A stretch of 63,213 bases of DNA, from positions 1-63,213 of IMG/VR virus record IMGVR_UViG_3300025108_000042. One strand, 5' to 3'. Positions 53,974 through 60,571 of this stretch are shown here, piece by piece (position 1 is the stretch's first letter; each line of letters begins with the position of its first letter). The notes under the pieces are model-generated. The model ran no database searches. It had not been told where the DNA came from and saw nothing but the letters and a program-made list of their open reading frames with translations. Origin of the DNA: a virus. The position numbers and the translations under genes are program-made.

Positions 53974-54132
53974 GAACGGTCAGCCGTTCACGTTCTTTGA
54001 CATTCGGGAAAGTTAAAACAGATCTGAAGAGCTTCAGTAGTGCGAAGCCAGAGCGCCAGTGATGGCGCCAGGACTTAATAAGTTGAAACCTATGAACGGG
54101 CACACGTTCAAAGCAGGTGCGAAAGCTCCTGC
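53974..54132 (+). ncRNA. Hairpin-rich structured leader RNA
   Basis: Five stem-loops in a row: GAACGG-TCAG-CCGTTC (53974-53989); CTGAA-GAGC-TTCAG (54024-54037); GCGCCA-GTGA-TGGCGC with a GNRA loop (54053-54068); GAACG / CGTTC (54094-54109); GCAGG-U-GC-GAAA-GC-U-CCTGC with a GNRA loop (54113-54132). The last one is followed at once by the cassette core. The stems are visible in the sequence; a riboswitch, translation-control or stability role is inference. Confidence 0.5.
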
Positions 54133-54150
54133 GGTTATCTGTTAACTAAT
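54133..54150 (+). repeat. Cassette core, copy 0
   Basis: GGTTATCTGTTAACTAAT directly after the GAAA-loop hairpin of the leader and 15 bases before the ATG at 54166. This is the first member of the series and it uses a different hairpin. Confidence 0.7.
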
Positions 54151-54165
54151 TTAAAACTTTGACAA

Positions 54166-54417
54166 ATGGAAACATTGACAAATTATGACCATGCACAGTT
54201 AGACCTTGCAACCGGTCAACACCGTACACACGCGCAATTCTTAGAAGTTATGGACTCAGCGTTTCATGGTGTATACTCGCAAGCAAAAGCACAGTATAAA
54301 GAATTTTGTTTTGATCCTGTGAGCTACATTGAACACATAGATGAATATTGCGAAGGATTGGTGAATGATAATGTGAAAATTGAACTACTCACTCAGCTCG
54401 TTTACATTATAGACTAA
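54166..54417 (+). CDS. First gene of the right operon, unknown
   Basis: An 83-residue protein, slightly acidic, His- and Tyr-containing and helical (FLEVMDSAFHGVYSQAKAQY). No family recognised. As the first gene behind the long structured leader it may be highly expressed early. Confidence 0.65.
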   Translation: METLTNYDHAQLDLATGQHRTHAQFLEVMDSAFHGVYSQAKAQYKEFCFDPVSYIEHIDEYCEGLVNDNVKIELLTQLVYIID

Positions 54418-54421
54418 AAAA

Positions 54422-54465
54422 GGGGAGCGCTTACGGGCGCTCCTTTGGTTATCTGTTAACTAATT
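54422..54465 (+). repeat. Hairpin-plus-core cassette, copy 1
   Basis: Stem GGAGCGC (54424-54430) / GCGCTCC (54437-54443), then TGGTTATCTGTTAACTAATT. Confidence 0.75.
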
Positions 54466-54478
54466 AAAAATCATTAAA

Positions 54479-54715
54479 ATGAATGATTCAAAGAAACTCT
54501 GGCACGTTCAACAACTGCACATGCTGGAAAGGTCAAACCCTTATTCGTACGGTTCTTTTGTGTTTACCAGCTCAGGCGAAATATTCACAGTTGATGAAGC
54601 GGTTGACATTTGGGAGGACATCAAAGAAGAAGGACTTTTTTACGGTGTGAATTGGGAAAGCGAGTTATGGAGCGAAAGCGGTATACAAATACCAGCCGTT
54701 TATACTGAACACTAA
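54479..54715 (+). CDS. Small acidic protein, unknown
   Basis: A 78-residue acidic protein rich in Trp, Ser and Glu (VDEAVDIWEDIKEEGLFYG). No family recognised. Own cassette upstream. Confidence 0.65.
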   Translation: MNDSKKLWHVQQLHMLERSNPYSYGSFVFTSSGEIFTVDEAVDIWEDIKEEGLFYGVNWESELWSESGIQIPAVYTEH

Positions 54716-54720
54716 GATGA

Positions 54721-54762
54721 AGAGCGCCAAATGGCGCTCTTTTGGTTATCTGTTAACTAATT
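54721..54762 (+). repeat. Hairpin-plus-core cassette, copy 2
   Basis: Stem AGAGCGCC (54721-54728) / GGCGCTCT (54733-54740) with loop AAAT, then TGGTTATCTGTTAACTAATT. Confidence 0.75.
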
Positions 54763-54774
54763 AAACTCACTAAA

Positions 54775-55071
54775 ATGAAGGTGTACAACGTATACAAGGC
54801 AAACGAGGAGCTATACATGACATTTCAAAGCAAAACTGAAGCGGTTGACTTTATAGAATATGGAGCCGCAAGTGTTTTTAGCGAAGAGGGCTTTTATTTG
54901 GAGGAGGCGCTTATTTGTAAATGCGGTAACGATAAAGAAGTTATGGAGCGTTTTGATGCGTACGGCTACGCAACCGGTGATTGGTGCAATACGTGTTATG
55001 AAAACGGAAAATATCCATACAGGAAAGATCGTTACTACGACTACTTTAACGCTGGGGAAAGATTAGAGTAG
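54775..55071 (+). CDS. Zinc-ribbon-like small protein
   Basis: A 98-residue protein with cysteine pairs LICKCGND and WCNTCYENGKYPY about 25 residues apart, which would suit a zinc site. The N-terminal half looks like a small alpha/beta domain (YMTFQSKTEAVDFIEYGAAS). Function unknown. Confidence 0.65.
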   Translation: MKVYNVYKANEELYMTFQSKTEAVDFIEYGAASVFSEEGFYLEEALICKCGNDKEVMERFDAYGYATGDWCNTCYENGKYPYRKDRYYDYFNAGERLE

Positions 55072-55076
55072 AAAAG

Positions 55077-55112
55077 AGCGCCATTTGGCGCTTTGGTTAT
55101 CTGTTAACTAAT
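55077..55112 (+). repeat. Hairpin-plus-core cassette, copy 3
   Basis: Stem AGCGCC (55077-55082) / GGCGCT (55087-55092) with loop ATTT, then TGGTTATCTGTTAACTAAT. Confidence 0.75.
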
Positions 55113-55122
55113 ATAAATAAAG

Positions 55123-55578
55123 ATGAAAACTACAGTATTTATCGGGAAAGCTGAGGTAAAATGGAAAGCAAAGAAGAACCCAATAGAGCACAAAATTAGA
55201 AGCTCAAGGGATGCTTACAATTTATTAAAGGCACATATCGGAAAAAAGATATTTGAACAAGAGCTTTTTATTACTATGTATATGAACAAGGCGAACACCG
55301 TATTATGGATTGAAACCATAACTCAGGGATGCGGTGCTTCGTGCTCTGTAGATATCCCAGCAATAACAAGAAGAGCTATAGAGGGAACGGCACACGCGGT
55401 AATTGTCGCGCACAACCACCCGAGCGGTAATAAAAACCCCAGTGAGAACGACAAAAGAGTAACTAAGAACTTAAAGAAAGCGATTAAACCATTTAACATA
55501 GAAGTGTTAGACCATATTATCGTTTGTGGGGATGGTTACTACAGTTTCGCTGACAATGGCGAACGATCGTTAGCTTAA
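55123..55578 (+). CDS. RadC/JAMM-domain protein
   Basis: A 151-residue protein with a complete RadC-type JAMM motif: AHNHPSGNKNPSENDKR gives His-x-His-x7-Ser-x2-Asp, followed by VLDHIIVCGDGYYSFADNG. RadC-like proteins of phages and plasmids are common in anti-defence and accessory regions; the motif is that of a zinc metallo-isopeptidase. This is the second JAMM domain in the genome, the other being in the giant late protein. Confidence 0.85.
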   Translation: MKTTVFIGKAEVKWKAKKNPIEHKIRSSRDAYNLLKAHIGKKIFEQELFITMYMNKANTVLWIETITQGCGASCSVDIPAITRRAIEGTAHAVIVAHNHPSGNKNPSENDKRVTKNLKKAIKPFNIEVLDHIIVCGDGYYSFADNGERSLA

Positions 55579-55586
55579 TTTATGAG

Positions 55587-55626
55587 GAGCGCCAATGGGC
55601 GCTCTTTGGTTATCTGTTAACTAATT
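55587..55626 (+). repeat. Hairpin-plus-core cassette, copy 4
   Basis: Stem GAGCGCC (55587-55593) / GGCGCTC (55598-55604) with loop AATG, then TGGTTATCTGTTAACTAAT. Confidence 0.75.
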
Positions 55627-55638
55627 TAATCAAACACT

Positions 55639-56355
55639 ATGAAGAATAGAGTTGTATTTACTATACCTGAAAAGGACATTATAGTTGTAATACGTAAGGG
55701 CAAGACCACAAACAAGAAGATTACAAACGGTGCACCACTGGTGCAAACGTACACATTCAGCACTGCTCAATGGACTTTAGCTTCCACCAGTAAAGGCTTC
55801 GGGATGAAGAAATTCTTTGCTTTGGATGGTTCCAATTGCTTAGACTGTCCATATAGTGGAAACAAAGGTAAAGGCGGTTGCTATACACACAAGTTTAACC
55901 AATATGTAGGCTTTTTGTCTATGCTACGTAGCATTAAACACAATGAGCTTACACCACTTACAAGGGACAAACAACAGAAAATTATTGAGCTTTCGTTTAA
56001 TAGTTATGTAAGATTTGGGACATATGGCGAACCATCCTTAATGCCTTTATCTGTTGTTGATGCTATGGTATGGAATGCTAAGACATGGACTGGTTATACG
56101 CACCAATGGGAAAAAGAATGGGCGAACAGTTATAAAAACTATTTTATGGCTTCTACGCACAATCAAACAGAAAGTAAAAGAGCCAAAACAATAGGCTATA
56201 GATCATTTGTTTCTGTAATACCTGACAAAAAAGTTACCGGTATAAACTGCCCAGCATCTAAAGAGCAAGGCTACAAAAGTAACTGTGAAAAGTGCGGGTT
56301 ATGCTCAGGGGTGAAGGGCAAAGGAAACAAGGATGTATGGATTATGGAGCATTAA
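55639..56355 (+). CDS. Cysteine-rich phage protein (DUF7227-like)
   Basis: A 238-residue protein with cysteines in conserved-looking contexts: NCLDCPYS, GGCYTHKF, INCPAS, NCEKCGLC. Between them lie SYVRFGTYGEPSLMPLS and WTGYTHQWEKEW. I associate this pattern with a phage/plasmid family of unknown function, possibly DUF7227. The cysteines suggest zinc or iron-sulfur binding. Confidence 0.6.
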   Translation: MKNRVVFTIPEKDIIVVIRKGKTTNKKITNGAPLVQTYTFSTAQWTLASTSKGFGMKKFFALDGSNCLDCPYSGNKGKGGCYTHKFNQYVGFLSMLRSIKHNELTPLTRDKQQKIIELSFNSYVRFGTYGEPSLMPLSVVDAMVWNAKTWTGYTHQWEKEWANSYKNYFMASTHNQTESKRAKTIGYRSFVSVIPDKKVTGINCPASKEQGYKSNCEKCGLCSGVKGKGNKDVWIMEH

Positions 56356-56357
56356 AA

Positions 56358-56391
56358 AGAGCGCCACTGGGCGCTCTTGGTTATCTGTTAA
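56358..56391 (+). repeat. Hairpin-plus-core cassette, copy 5
   Basis: Stem AGAGCGCC / GGCGCTCT (loop ACTG), then TGGTTATCTGTTAAT; the core is truncated after TTAA. Confidence 0.72.
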
Positions 56392-56407
56392 TATAAGTTA
56401 TAAAGCA

Positions 56408-56665
56408 ATGAAAAAGAATGACTACGAACTAAGTATAGAATACAGGGAGCGTTTCGCACTTAATAAAGGCGAACGTTACTGGATGCAAGAAGCAATTGAT
56501 TTGTATTCTAAGATGGCTAAGGAAGAGCTGGAACACGAAATAGAACAAGGTAAAAGACCGGTAATAGCTCCAGCTTTTTTTGATGGATTATTTAATACTA
56601 TAAGCGGTAAGCTTGATGCTTGGATGCAAGAAGAAAGAACTGTTCTTCAAGACTCGGAAGAATAG
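56408..56665 (+). CDS. Small charged protein, unknown
   Basis: An 85-residue protein (MKKNDYELSIEYRERFALNK start). The longer frame from 56333 runs through the cassette hairpin, so the start at 56408 is correct. Acidic and helical, with IAPAFFDGLFNTISGKL in the middle. No family recognised. Confidence 0.65.
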   Translation: MKKNDYELSIEYRERFALNKGERYWMQEAIDLYSKMAKEELEHEIEQGKRPVIAPAFFDGLFNTISGKLDAWMQEERTVLQDSEE

Positions 56666-56692
56666 TTAATGATTGGTTAACGGTAGAGTCAA

Positions 56693-56731
56693 AAGGAGCG
56701 CCATTGAGCGCTCCTGGTTATCTGTAAATTT
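56693..56731 (+). repeat. Hairpin-plus-core cassette, copy 6
   Basis: Stem GGAGCGC (56695-56701) / GCGCTCC (56708-56714), then TGGTTATCTGTAAATTTA; the core differs at TTAAC (TAAA). Confidence 0.72.
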
Positions 56732-56743
56732 AAACAATGTATT

Positions 56744-57244
56744 ATGAACAGGATTAATTATTGGATTAAGGAAAAATTAGGCTTAATCGATAAAGGGGGG
56801 GTGAACAGGATTAATTATCTATTAATGAAAGTAGATTACCTGAGCACCGAATTGCACATAGCTAAAGAGCAAATACTTAAGCTTGAAAAAGATGTTAGCG
56901 GTATTCATGATGAGCAACACGAAACAAGGGAGACCGTATCTAACAACGAGTACGCAATAGACAGTGTGAAAAGTGATTTAGAAAATCATAATGTTCCGTA
57001 TCTGTGGGAAATCGTAGATAATAACAAAGATTATATAAAGAACCTTGAAGTACCTGATGAATACAACATTAGGGAGATTATAAAATTAGAACTGGATGCT
57101 CTAAAAGGGACTAATGACTCACAAGAGACAATAGGAGGTGATAGTATAAGTAATGAACGATTGATTACCGGTATTGTAAGAAGTGAAATTGCACAGTACA
57201 ACAAGTTTATTGTAGATGCATTGAATGAGAAATCATTTGATTAA
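56744..57244 (+). CDS. Coiled-coil protein with duplicated N-terminus
   Basis: A 166-residue, helical, heptad-patterned protein (ELHIAKEQILKLEKDVSGI). An N-terminal duplication encodes NRINY twice (residues 2-6 and 21-25); the first 19 codons may be a late addition and the GTG within the second copy a possible alternative start. No family recognised. Confidence 0.65.
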   Translation: MNRINYWIKEKLGLIDKGGVNRINYLLMKVDYLSTELHIAKEQILKLEKDVSGIHDEQHETRETVSNNEYAIDSVKSDLENHNVPYLWEIVDNNKDYIKNLEVPDEYNIREIIKLELDALKGTNDSQETIGGDSISNERLITGIVRSEIAQYNKFIVDALNEKSFD

Positions 57245-57249
57245 TTATA

Positions 57250-57288
57250 AGAGCGCCACTGGGCGCTCTTGGTTATCTGTTAATTAAT
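57250..57288 (+). repeat. Hairpin-plus-core cassette, copy 7
   Basis: Stem GAGCGCC (57251-57257) / GGCGCTC (57262-57268), loop ACTG, then TGGTTATCTGTTAATTAAT. Confidence 0.72.
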
Positions 57289-57298
57289 ATATATAAAG

Positions 57299-57499
57299 AT
57301 GAAACACCAGTATGGAACAGTGTACGCTGAGGCTACGCTAAAAGTTCGTGTAAAGTTTAATACGTATCTACACGATGCAGAAGAGTATGAATACGTTATG
57401 GATGCTATGTATAACGGGGACTTTGATTTTATAGAAATGCCTAAAGTTGATAGCTTTAAAATCGAGAATGTAAGAACGTTTGAAGAGAAGGAGTTATGA
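57299..57499 (+). CDS. Small protein, unknown
   Basis: A 66-residue protein with strands and a helix (VYAEATLKVRVKFNTYLHDA, then YEYVMDAMYNGDFDFIEM). No family recognised. Its stop overlaps the next ATG (ATGA). Confidence 0.65.
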   Translation: MKHQYGTVYAEATLKVRVKFNTYLHDAEEYEYVMDAMYNGDFDFIEMPKVDSFKIENVRTFEEKEL

Positions 57500-57762
57500 C
57501 AAGGTTTGAACAGGATAAAGAGACTATTTTTCGTTACATAGACAGTAAAGGATCAAGACCAATGAGTAGGGCTTATTGGAATTTAGTGGTGAGCATACGC
57601 GATGTAGGGTTGTTCTGTGAGGGAATAGCACCTAACAGACACTGGAGACTTAAACACGTTAAAGAATATTTCGGAGTAAAAGGAGGTAAACAAAAGATTT
57701 ACGACCAGTTAAACGAAATGCTTGATGACTATAGAAAAGAATTAGGGTATGAGACAGTGTAG
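57496..57762 (+). CDS. Small protein, unknown
   Basis: An 88-residue basic/acidic mixed protein with helices (YWNLVVSIRDVGLFCEGI, HVKEYFGVKGGKQKIYDQL). No cassette precedes it; it is translationally coupled to both neighbours by overlaps of 4 and 14 bases. Confidence 0.65.
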   Translation: MTRFEQDKETIFRYIDSKGSRPMSRAYWNLVVSIRDVGLFCEGIAPNRHWRLKHVKEYFGVKGGKQKIYDQLNEMLDDYRKELGYETV

Positions 57763-57961
57763 TGAAACCGGAGAGGTGATGTATGGTGGTTGGGTGATTT
57801 GTGATGATATCTATATCAAGTATGAAAAGGATTTAGACAATTATTTGCTTGAATGGGCAAAAGATGATGGTCTACATAATTTCAACATTGAATGGCTAAG
57901 AGATTATTATTACAACAGTGAGATGTTCTACTACACAACGTGGTACGAAGAAGAAGATTAA
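57749..57961 (+). CDS. Small acidic protein, unknown
   Basis: A 70-residue acidic protein rich in Tyr and Trp (IYIKYEKDLDNYLLEWAKDD). No family recognised. Confidence 0.62.
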   Translation: MRQCSETGEVMYGGWVICDDIYIKYEKDLDNYLLEWAKDDGLHNFNIEWLRDYYYNSEMFYYTTWYEEED

Positions 57962-57965
57962 TTAA

Positions 57966-57999
57966 AAGCGCCACTGGGCGCTTGGTTATCTGTTAATTT
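57966..57999 (+). repeat. Hairpin-plus-core cassette, copy 8
   Basis: Stem AAGCGCC (57966-57972) / GGCGCTT (57977-57983), loop ACTG, then GGTTATCTGTTAATTT. Confidence 0.72.
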
Positions 58000-58013
58000 A
58001 AAATATAAAGATT

Positions 58014-58148
58014 ATGTATACAGACAATATGTATAGCAACGAGTACACTGAGGCTCTTGAGGACTTTGAATGTTTTGTAAGAAACATATTAGATAGCGAA
58101 GATTTGACTGATAAAGAAAAAGTTGAAACAATTAAAAAACAATTATAG
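58014..58148 (+). CDS. 44-residue acidic protein
   Basis: A short acidic, helical protein (YTEALEDFECFVRNILDSED) placed 14 bases after a cassette, as expected for a real gene. It is followed after three bases by the next start. Confidence 0.58.
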   Translation: MYTDNMYSNEYTEALEDFECFVRNILDSEDLTDKEKVETIKKQL

Positions 58149-58151
58149 ACT

Positions 58152-58388
58152 ATGAAAGTATTTACATTAGTACAAATTATTGAAAGAGACTGCGATGTAA
58201 AAGTAGAATCTTTTGCTACACTACAAGAAGCTATGAAATTTCAAGACAAGCTAACCAGAGAATTTATACAAGACTGGGGCTCTGTAAAAATTGACTTCGC
58301 ATTTGAAGAGAACTCCTCTATCTTTTTTATGGAGTCTAAGAATGGTAGTACTGACCAACAAATAGTAATCAAAGAAACTGAAATATAA
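58152..58388 (+). CDS. Small acidic protein, unknown
   Basis: A 78-residue alpha/beta protein (VFTLVQIIERDCDVKVESF, LQEAMKFQDKLTREFIQDW). It shares a cassette with the gene before it. No family recognised. Confidence 0.65.
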   Translation: MKVFTLVQIIERDCDVKVESFATLQEAMKFQDKLTREFIQDWGSVKIDFAFEENSSIFFMESKNGSTDQQIVIKETEI

Positions 58389-58402
58389 ATAGATTGAAGT
58401 AA

Positions 58403-58440
58403 AAGGTGCGTTGCACCTTGGTTATCTGTAAACAATTTAA
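58403..58440 (+). repeat. Hairpin-plus-core cassette, copy 9 with a changed stem
   Basis: Stem AAGGTGC (58403-58409) / GCACCTT (58413-58419), loop GTT. The stem sequence is unlike GAGCGCC of the other copies but pairing is preserved, followed by TGGTTATCTGTAAACAATTT. Confidence 0.72.
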
Positions 58441-58451
58441 AACAATTTATT

Positions 58452-59204
58452 ATGCCTAACTGGGTAAATTCAACAGTTGAAATGGAGTTACAAAACTCTG
58501 ATGTAAAGCTTTTAGAAGCTATGAAAGAAAATGGCGGGATCTGTAGGACCTACAATCCAATGCCAGCTCTGTTAAACAAAACGGTATCACCAGTGCAAAT
58601 TGTATCTGTTAAAGAATACAAGGAACAACAGAAGTTTAACGAAGAATACTTACAGTCTATTCCTGAAGGACAAAGTCCTGATGATTGGAAGATTAAAAAG
58701 GGTATTACAAAAAAGATGCACGAAGAGTATATAGAAAAGTATGGACATGCTGACTGGTATAGCTGGGCAAGTAAGCATTGGGGTACAAAGTGGGGAGATT
58801 GTGATTTTAATTACTGGGAAGATGAAACGACAGACAATGGTACAACAATAGTAGTTGTCCACTGGGAGTCGGCTTGGGGACCTATCTTAAATAGTCTTAC
58901 CGAGAAGCTTATAAACGACCTAAGAGCTACTGATACACCCGCTAAATTCAATTGGGAAGAAGAGCAAGGATTTGGGGCAGAATATGAACTGGTAGATGGG
59001 AAGTTGTCTTTAATTAGTGAATGGGATTTACCTGAATGGGGAGATGAATATTACGAAGATGATAAGGGCAACTGCTACACTTACCTTATAGAAGATTACT
59101 ACAAGATGGGAGAAGTCTACAGTAAGGGATTCTATTTAGAGCATTCAATACACGAGCCATATGACAAGGAAAAGGATGGTGAAATCAAAAAGATGAAGTG
59201 GTAA
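58452..59204 (+). CDS. YubB/DUF1281-like ferredoxin-fold protein
   Basis: A 250-residue protein starting MPNWVNSTVEM, with a WYSWASKHWGTKWGDCDFNYW motif and a VVHWESAWGPILNSLTEKL segment, matching the plasmid/phage-encoded YubB ferredoxin-like family (also listed as DUF1281). Biochemical role unknown; usually in accessory regions. Trp- and acid-rich. Confidence 0.75.
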   Translation: MPNWVNSTVEMELQNSDVKLLEAMKENGGICRTYNPMPALLNKTVSPVQIVSVKEYKEQQKFNEEYLQSIPEGQSPDDWKIKKGITKKMHEEYIEKYGHADWYSWASKHWGTKWGDCDFNYWEDETTDNGTTIVVVHWESAWGPILNSLTEKLINDLRATDTPAKFNWEEEQGFGAEYELVDGKLSLISEWDLPEWGDEYYEDDKGNCYTYLIEDYYKMGEVYSKGFYLEHSIHEPYDKEKDGEIKKMKW

Positions 59205-59380
59205 TGGATTTTAAAGAAGTGTATAGTAAGATAGATTCTGTAAGGTTTTCACTGGCTATGAGAGATAATGTATTGCACGTTGCGTATATTGATAAGATAG
59301 AGCAGTTTATAAACACCTTAGAGATTCAAAATGGAAAACAAGAAGAGAGAAGAGGTGTTAAAGCGCATCTTGAAGAATGA
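59204..59380 (+). CDS. Small helical protein, unknown
   Basis: A 58-residue protein (start ATG at 59204 in a TAATG overlap). Charged and helical; the final part overlaps the next gene by 50 bases in another frame. Confidence 0.5.
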   Translation: MDFKEVYSKIDSVRFSLAMRDNVLHVAYIDKIEQFINTLEIQNGKQEERRGVKAHLEE

Positions 59381-59483
59381 ACTGATCAGTGGTACAACAG
59401 TTATACTGAGCGGTATGCTTTTTATATTTTTATGTCAGTTGATTGTTGATTTTCTCGTTAAGTTTATTACATTTGGAGGGTAG
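59331..59483 (+). CDS. 50-residue membrane peptide
   Basis: A small protein with a charged N-terminus (MENKKREEVLKRILKNEL) and a single hydrophobic helix (about residues 21-46, TTVILSGMLFIFLCQLIVDF). It is the last gene of the operon, with the terminator hairpin starting at its final codons. Confidence 0.55.
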   Translation: MENKKREEVLKRILKNELISGTTVILSGMLFIFLCQLIVDFLVKFITFGG

Positions 59484-59508
59484 TCCGTTGGGCTATCCTC
59501 TTTTTTTT
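59476..59508 (+). terminator. Strong terminator of the right operon
   Basis: An 11-pair stem GAGGGTAGTCC (59476-59486) / GGGCTATCCTC (59490-59500) with a GTT loop and eight T at 59501-59508. Confidence 0.88.
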
Positions 59509-59511
59509 GTC

Positions 59512-59969
59512 CTTTTTTAGCTGTGATTCGGGGAGATAAACAGCATCCAGAAGAGTATTTACAATATGTAAAAGACACGCTGGTTACGGAGATAATTAAT
59601 ACACACTCCGTGAGCACCAGTAATACTTGGTAACTATTCTGTTTCAATGGCTCGTACAAAAGTGTAAGCAAGTGCTGGATTCCTATACCTTTCCGACTTG
59701 TGGGTGACTGTACTACTGATAACTCGGTGTAAGCTGGTTCCTATAAAGGGTTTTATACCCTTTAGGGGATCTTGAAACTCCTTCTAATCTAATGATAGCT
59801 GGTTCCCAGTAGAGGGAACGTTAGCTCTTAACAAGGAGCGGGGCGCGAAAACGCCCCAAGCGAATTGTATACAGTGAATAAGGAGCAATATTGAAAATAA
59901 AGACTGTATTTCTTGTTTATAACTGAGTAATTACTTAGATTTACACAATGCTTACTGCGGGGTAGCATG
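59512..59969 (+). ncRNA. Candidate large structured RNA
   Basis: About 460 bases with no convincing gene but many stems: CTGGT / ACCAG enclosing ACGGAG / CTCCGT (59580-59620); AAAGGG / CCCTTT with CCT / AGG below (59740-59766); GTTCCC / GGGAAC within AGCT / AGCT (59797-59826); GGGGCG-CGAAAA-CGCCCC (59840-59857); CTGAGT / ACTTAG (59923-59938); ATGCT / AGCAT (59948-59968). It lies between a terminator and the minihelix. It may be a large ornate RNA of the kind found in phages (ROOL or GOLLD are possible comparisons, not shown). Confidence 0.4.
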
Positions 59970-60001
59970 GGGATTATGGGGTTCAACTCCCTGTAGTCCC
60001 A
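59970..60001 (+). tRNA. tRNA-like acceptor/T-arm minihelix (no D or anticodon arm)
   Basis: GGGATTA (59970-59976) pairs with TAGTCCC (59994-60000); directly between them is a T arm: TGGGG (59977-59981), loop TTCAACT (59982-59988), CCCTG (59989-59993). The loop has T-T-C-A-A and the G53-C61 closing pair of tRNA. A discriminator A (60001) is followed by CTA, not CCA. The D and anticodon arms are missing, so it is not a complete tRNA. It sits 21 bases before the recombination operon. Confidence 0.6.
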
Positions 60002-60022
60002 CTAATTTAAATTCAATTAAAA

Positions 60023-60571
60023 ATGGGTCAACACCAATTTAAGACCACCAACATCAAAGGAAAAAAGTATGTTGAGGTCAACGAACGCGTAAAAGCGTTT
60101 AGAACACTATCCGAGTACAAAGGATGGTCATTAACATCTGAGATAGTACATCTAACAGATGACAGCTGTGTAATCAAAGCAATTGTTACAGATGCTGATG
60201 GTAGCGTATGTTCTACCGGTTTAGCGCAAGAGGACAAGTCTTCCTCTCGTATTAATCAAACAAGTTATGTAGAGAACTGTGAAACCTCAGCTGTTGGTAG
60301 AGCTCTTGGTTTTATGGGTATTGGTATTGATACTTCTATAGCGACTGCTGATGAGGTAGATATGGCTATTAAGAAGCAAGACAGTGCACCTACTACTACA
60401 AAATCTAACACACCAGCTGTTAGTACTGATCCTGACGTGTTCAAGCAATCTATTGATTATTTAAAGAACACACCTAATGACAAGAAGGATACATCTTTTG
60501 AGATGATTATGAGCAAACACGGAACTAAGTTTTCGGAGAAGCAAGTAGAAGCTCTTAAGAAGTTTATGTAA
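60023..60571 (+). CDS. ERF/Rad52-like single-strand annealing protein
   Basis: A 182-residue protein. The N-terminal 120 residues have VNERVKAFRTLSEYKGW, a beta-rich middle (SCVIKAIVTDADGSVCSTGL), and the signature TSYVENCETSAVGRALGFMG common in phage annealing proteins of the ERF/Rad52 superfamily. The C-terminal 60 residues are a linker and a small helical end. It forms a pair with the RecE-like exonuclease at 60571 for annealing-type recombination. Confidence 0.8.
   Translation: MGQHQFKTTNIKGKKYVEVNERVKAFRTLSEYKGWSLTSEIVHLTDDSCVIKAIVTDADGSVCSTGLAQEDKSSSRINQTSYVENCETSAVGRALGFMGIGIDTSIATADEVDMAIKKQDSAPTTTKSNTPAVSTDPDVFKQSIDYLKNTPNDKKDTSFEMIMSKHGTKFSEKQVEALKKFM

Noticed and set aside
56333-56407. 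N-terminal extension of the gene at 56408
   Set aside because: It reads through the hairpin cassette; the cassette precedes starts elsewhere in the operon.
54422-58440. CRISPR array
   Set aside because: Units are separated by protein genes of varying length and contain imperfect hairpins; there are no spacer-repeat units or cas genes.
54422-58440. Cassette stems as simple intrinsic terminators
   Set aside because: Stems are followed by only one to four T before a conserved GG, and copy 0 stands before the first gene of the operon.
59435-59671. 78-residue minus-strand ORF
   Set aside because: It crosses the strong terminator and the end of a plus-strand gene, and has no recognisable features.
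59900-60001. Complete tRNA gene ending at 60001
   Set aside because: The only 5' acceptor strand that pairs with TAGTCCC lies directly before the T arm, so D and anticodon arms have no place.
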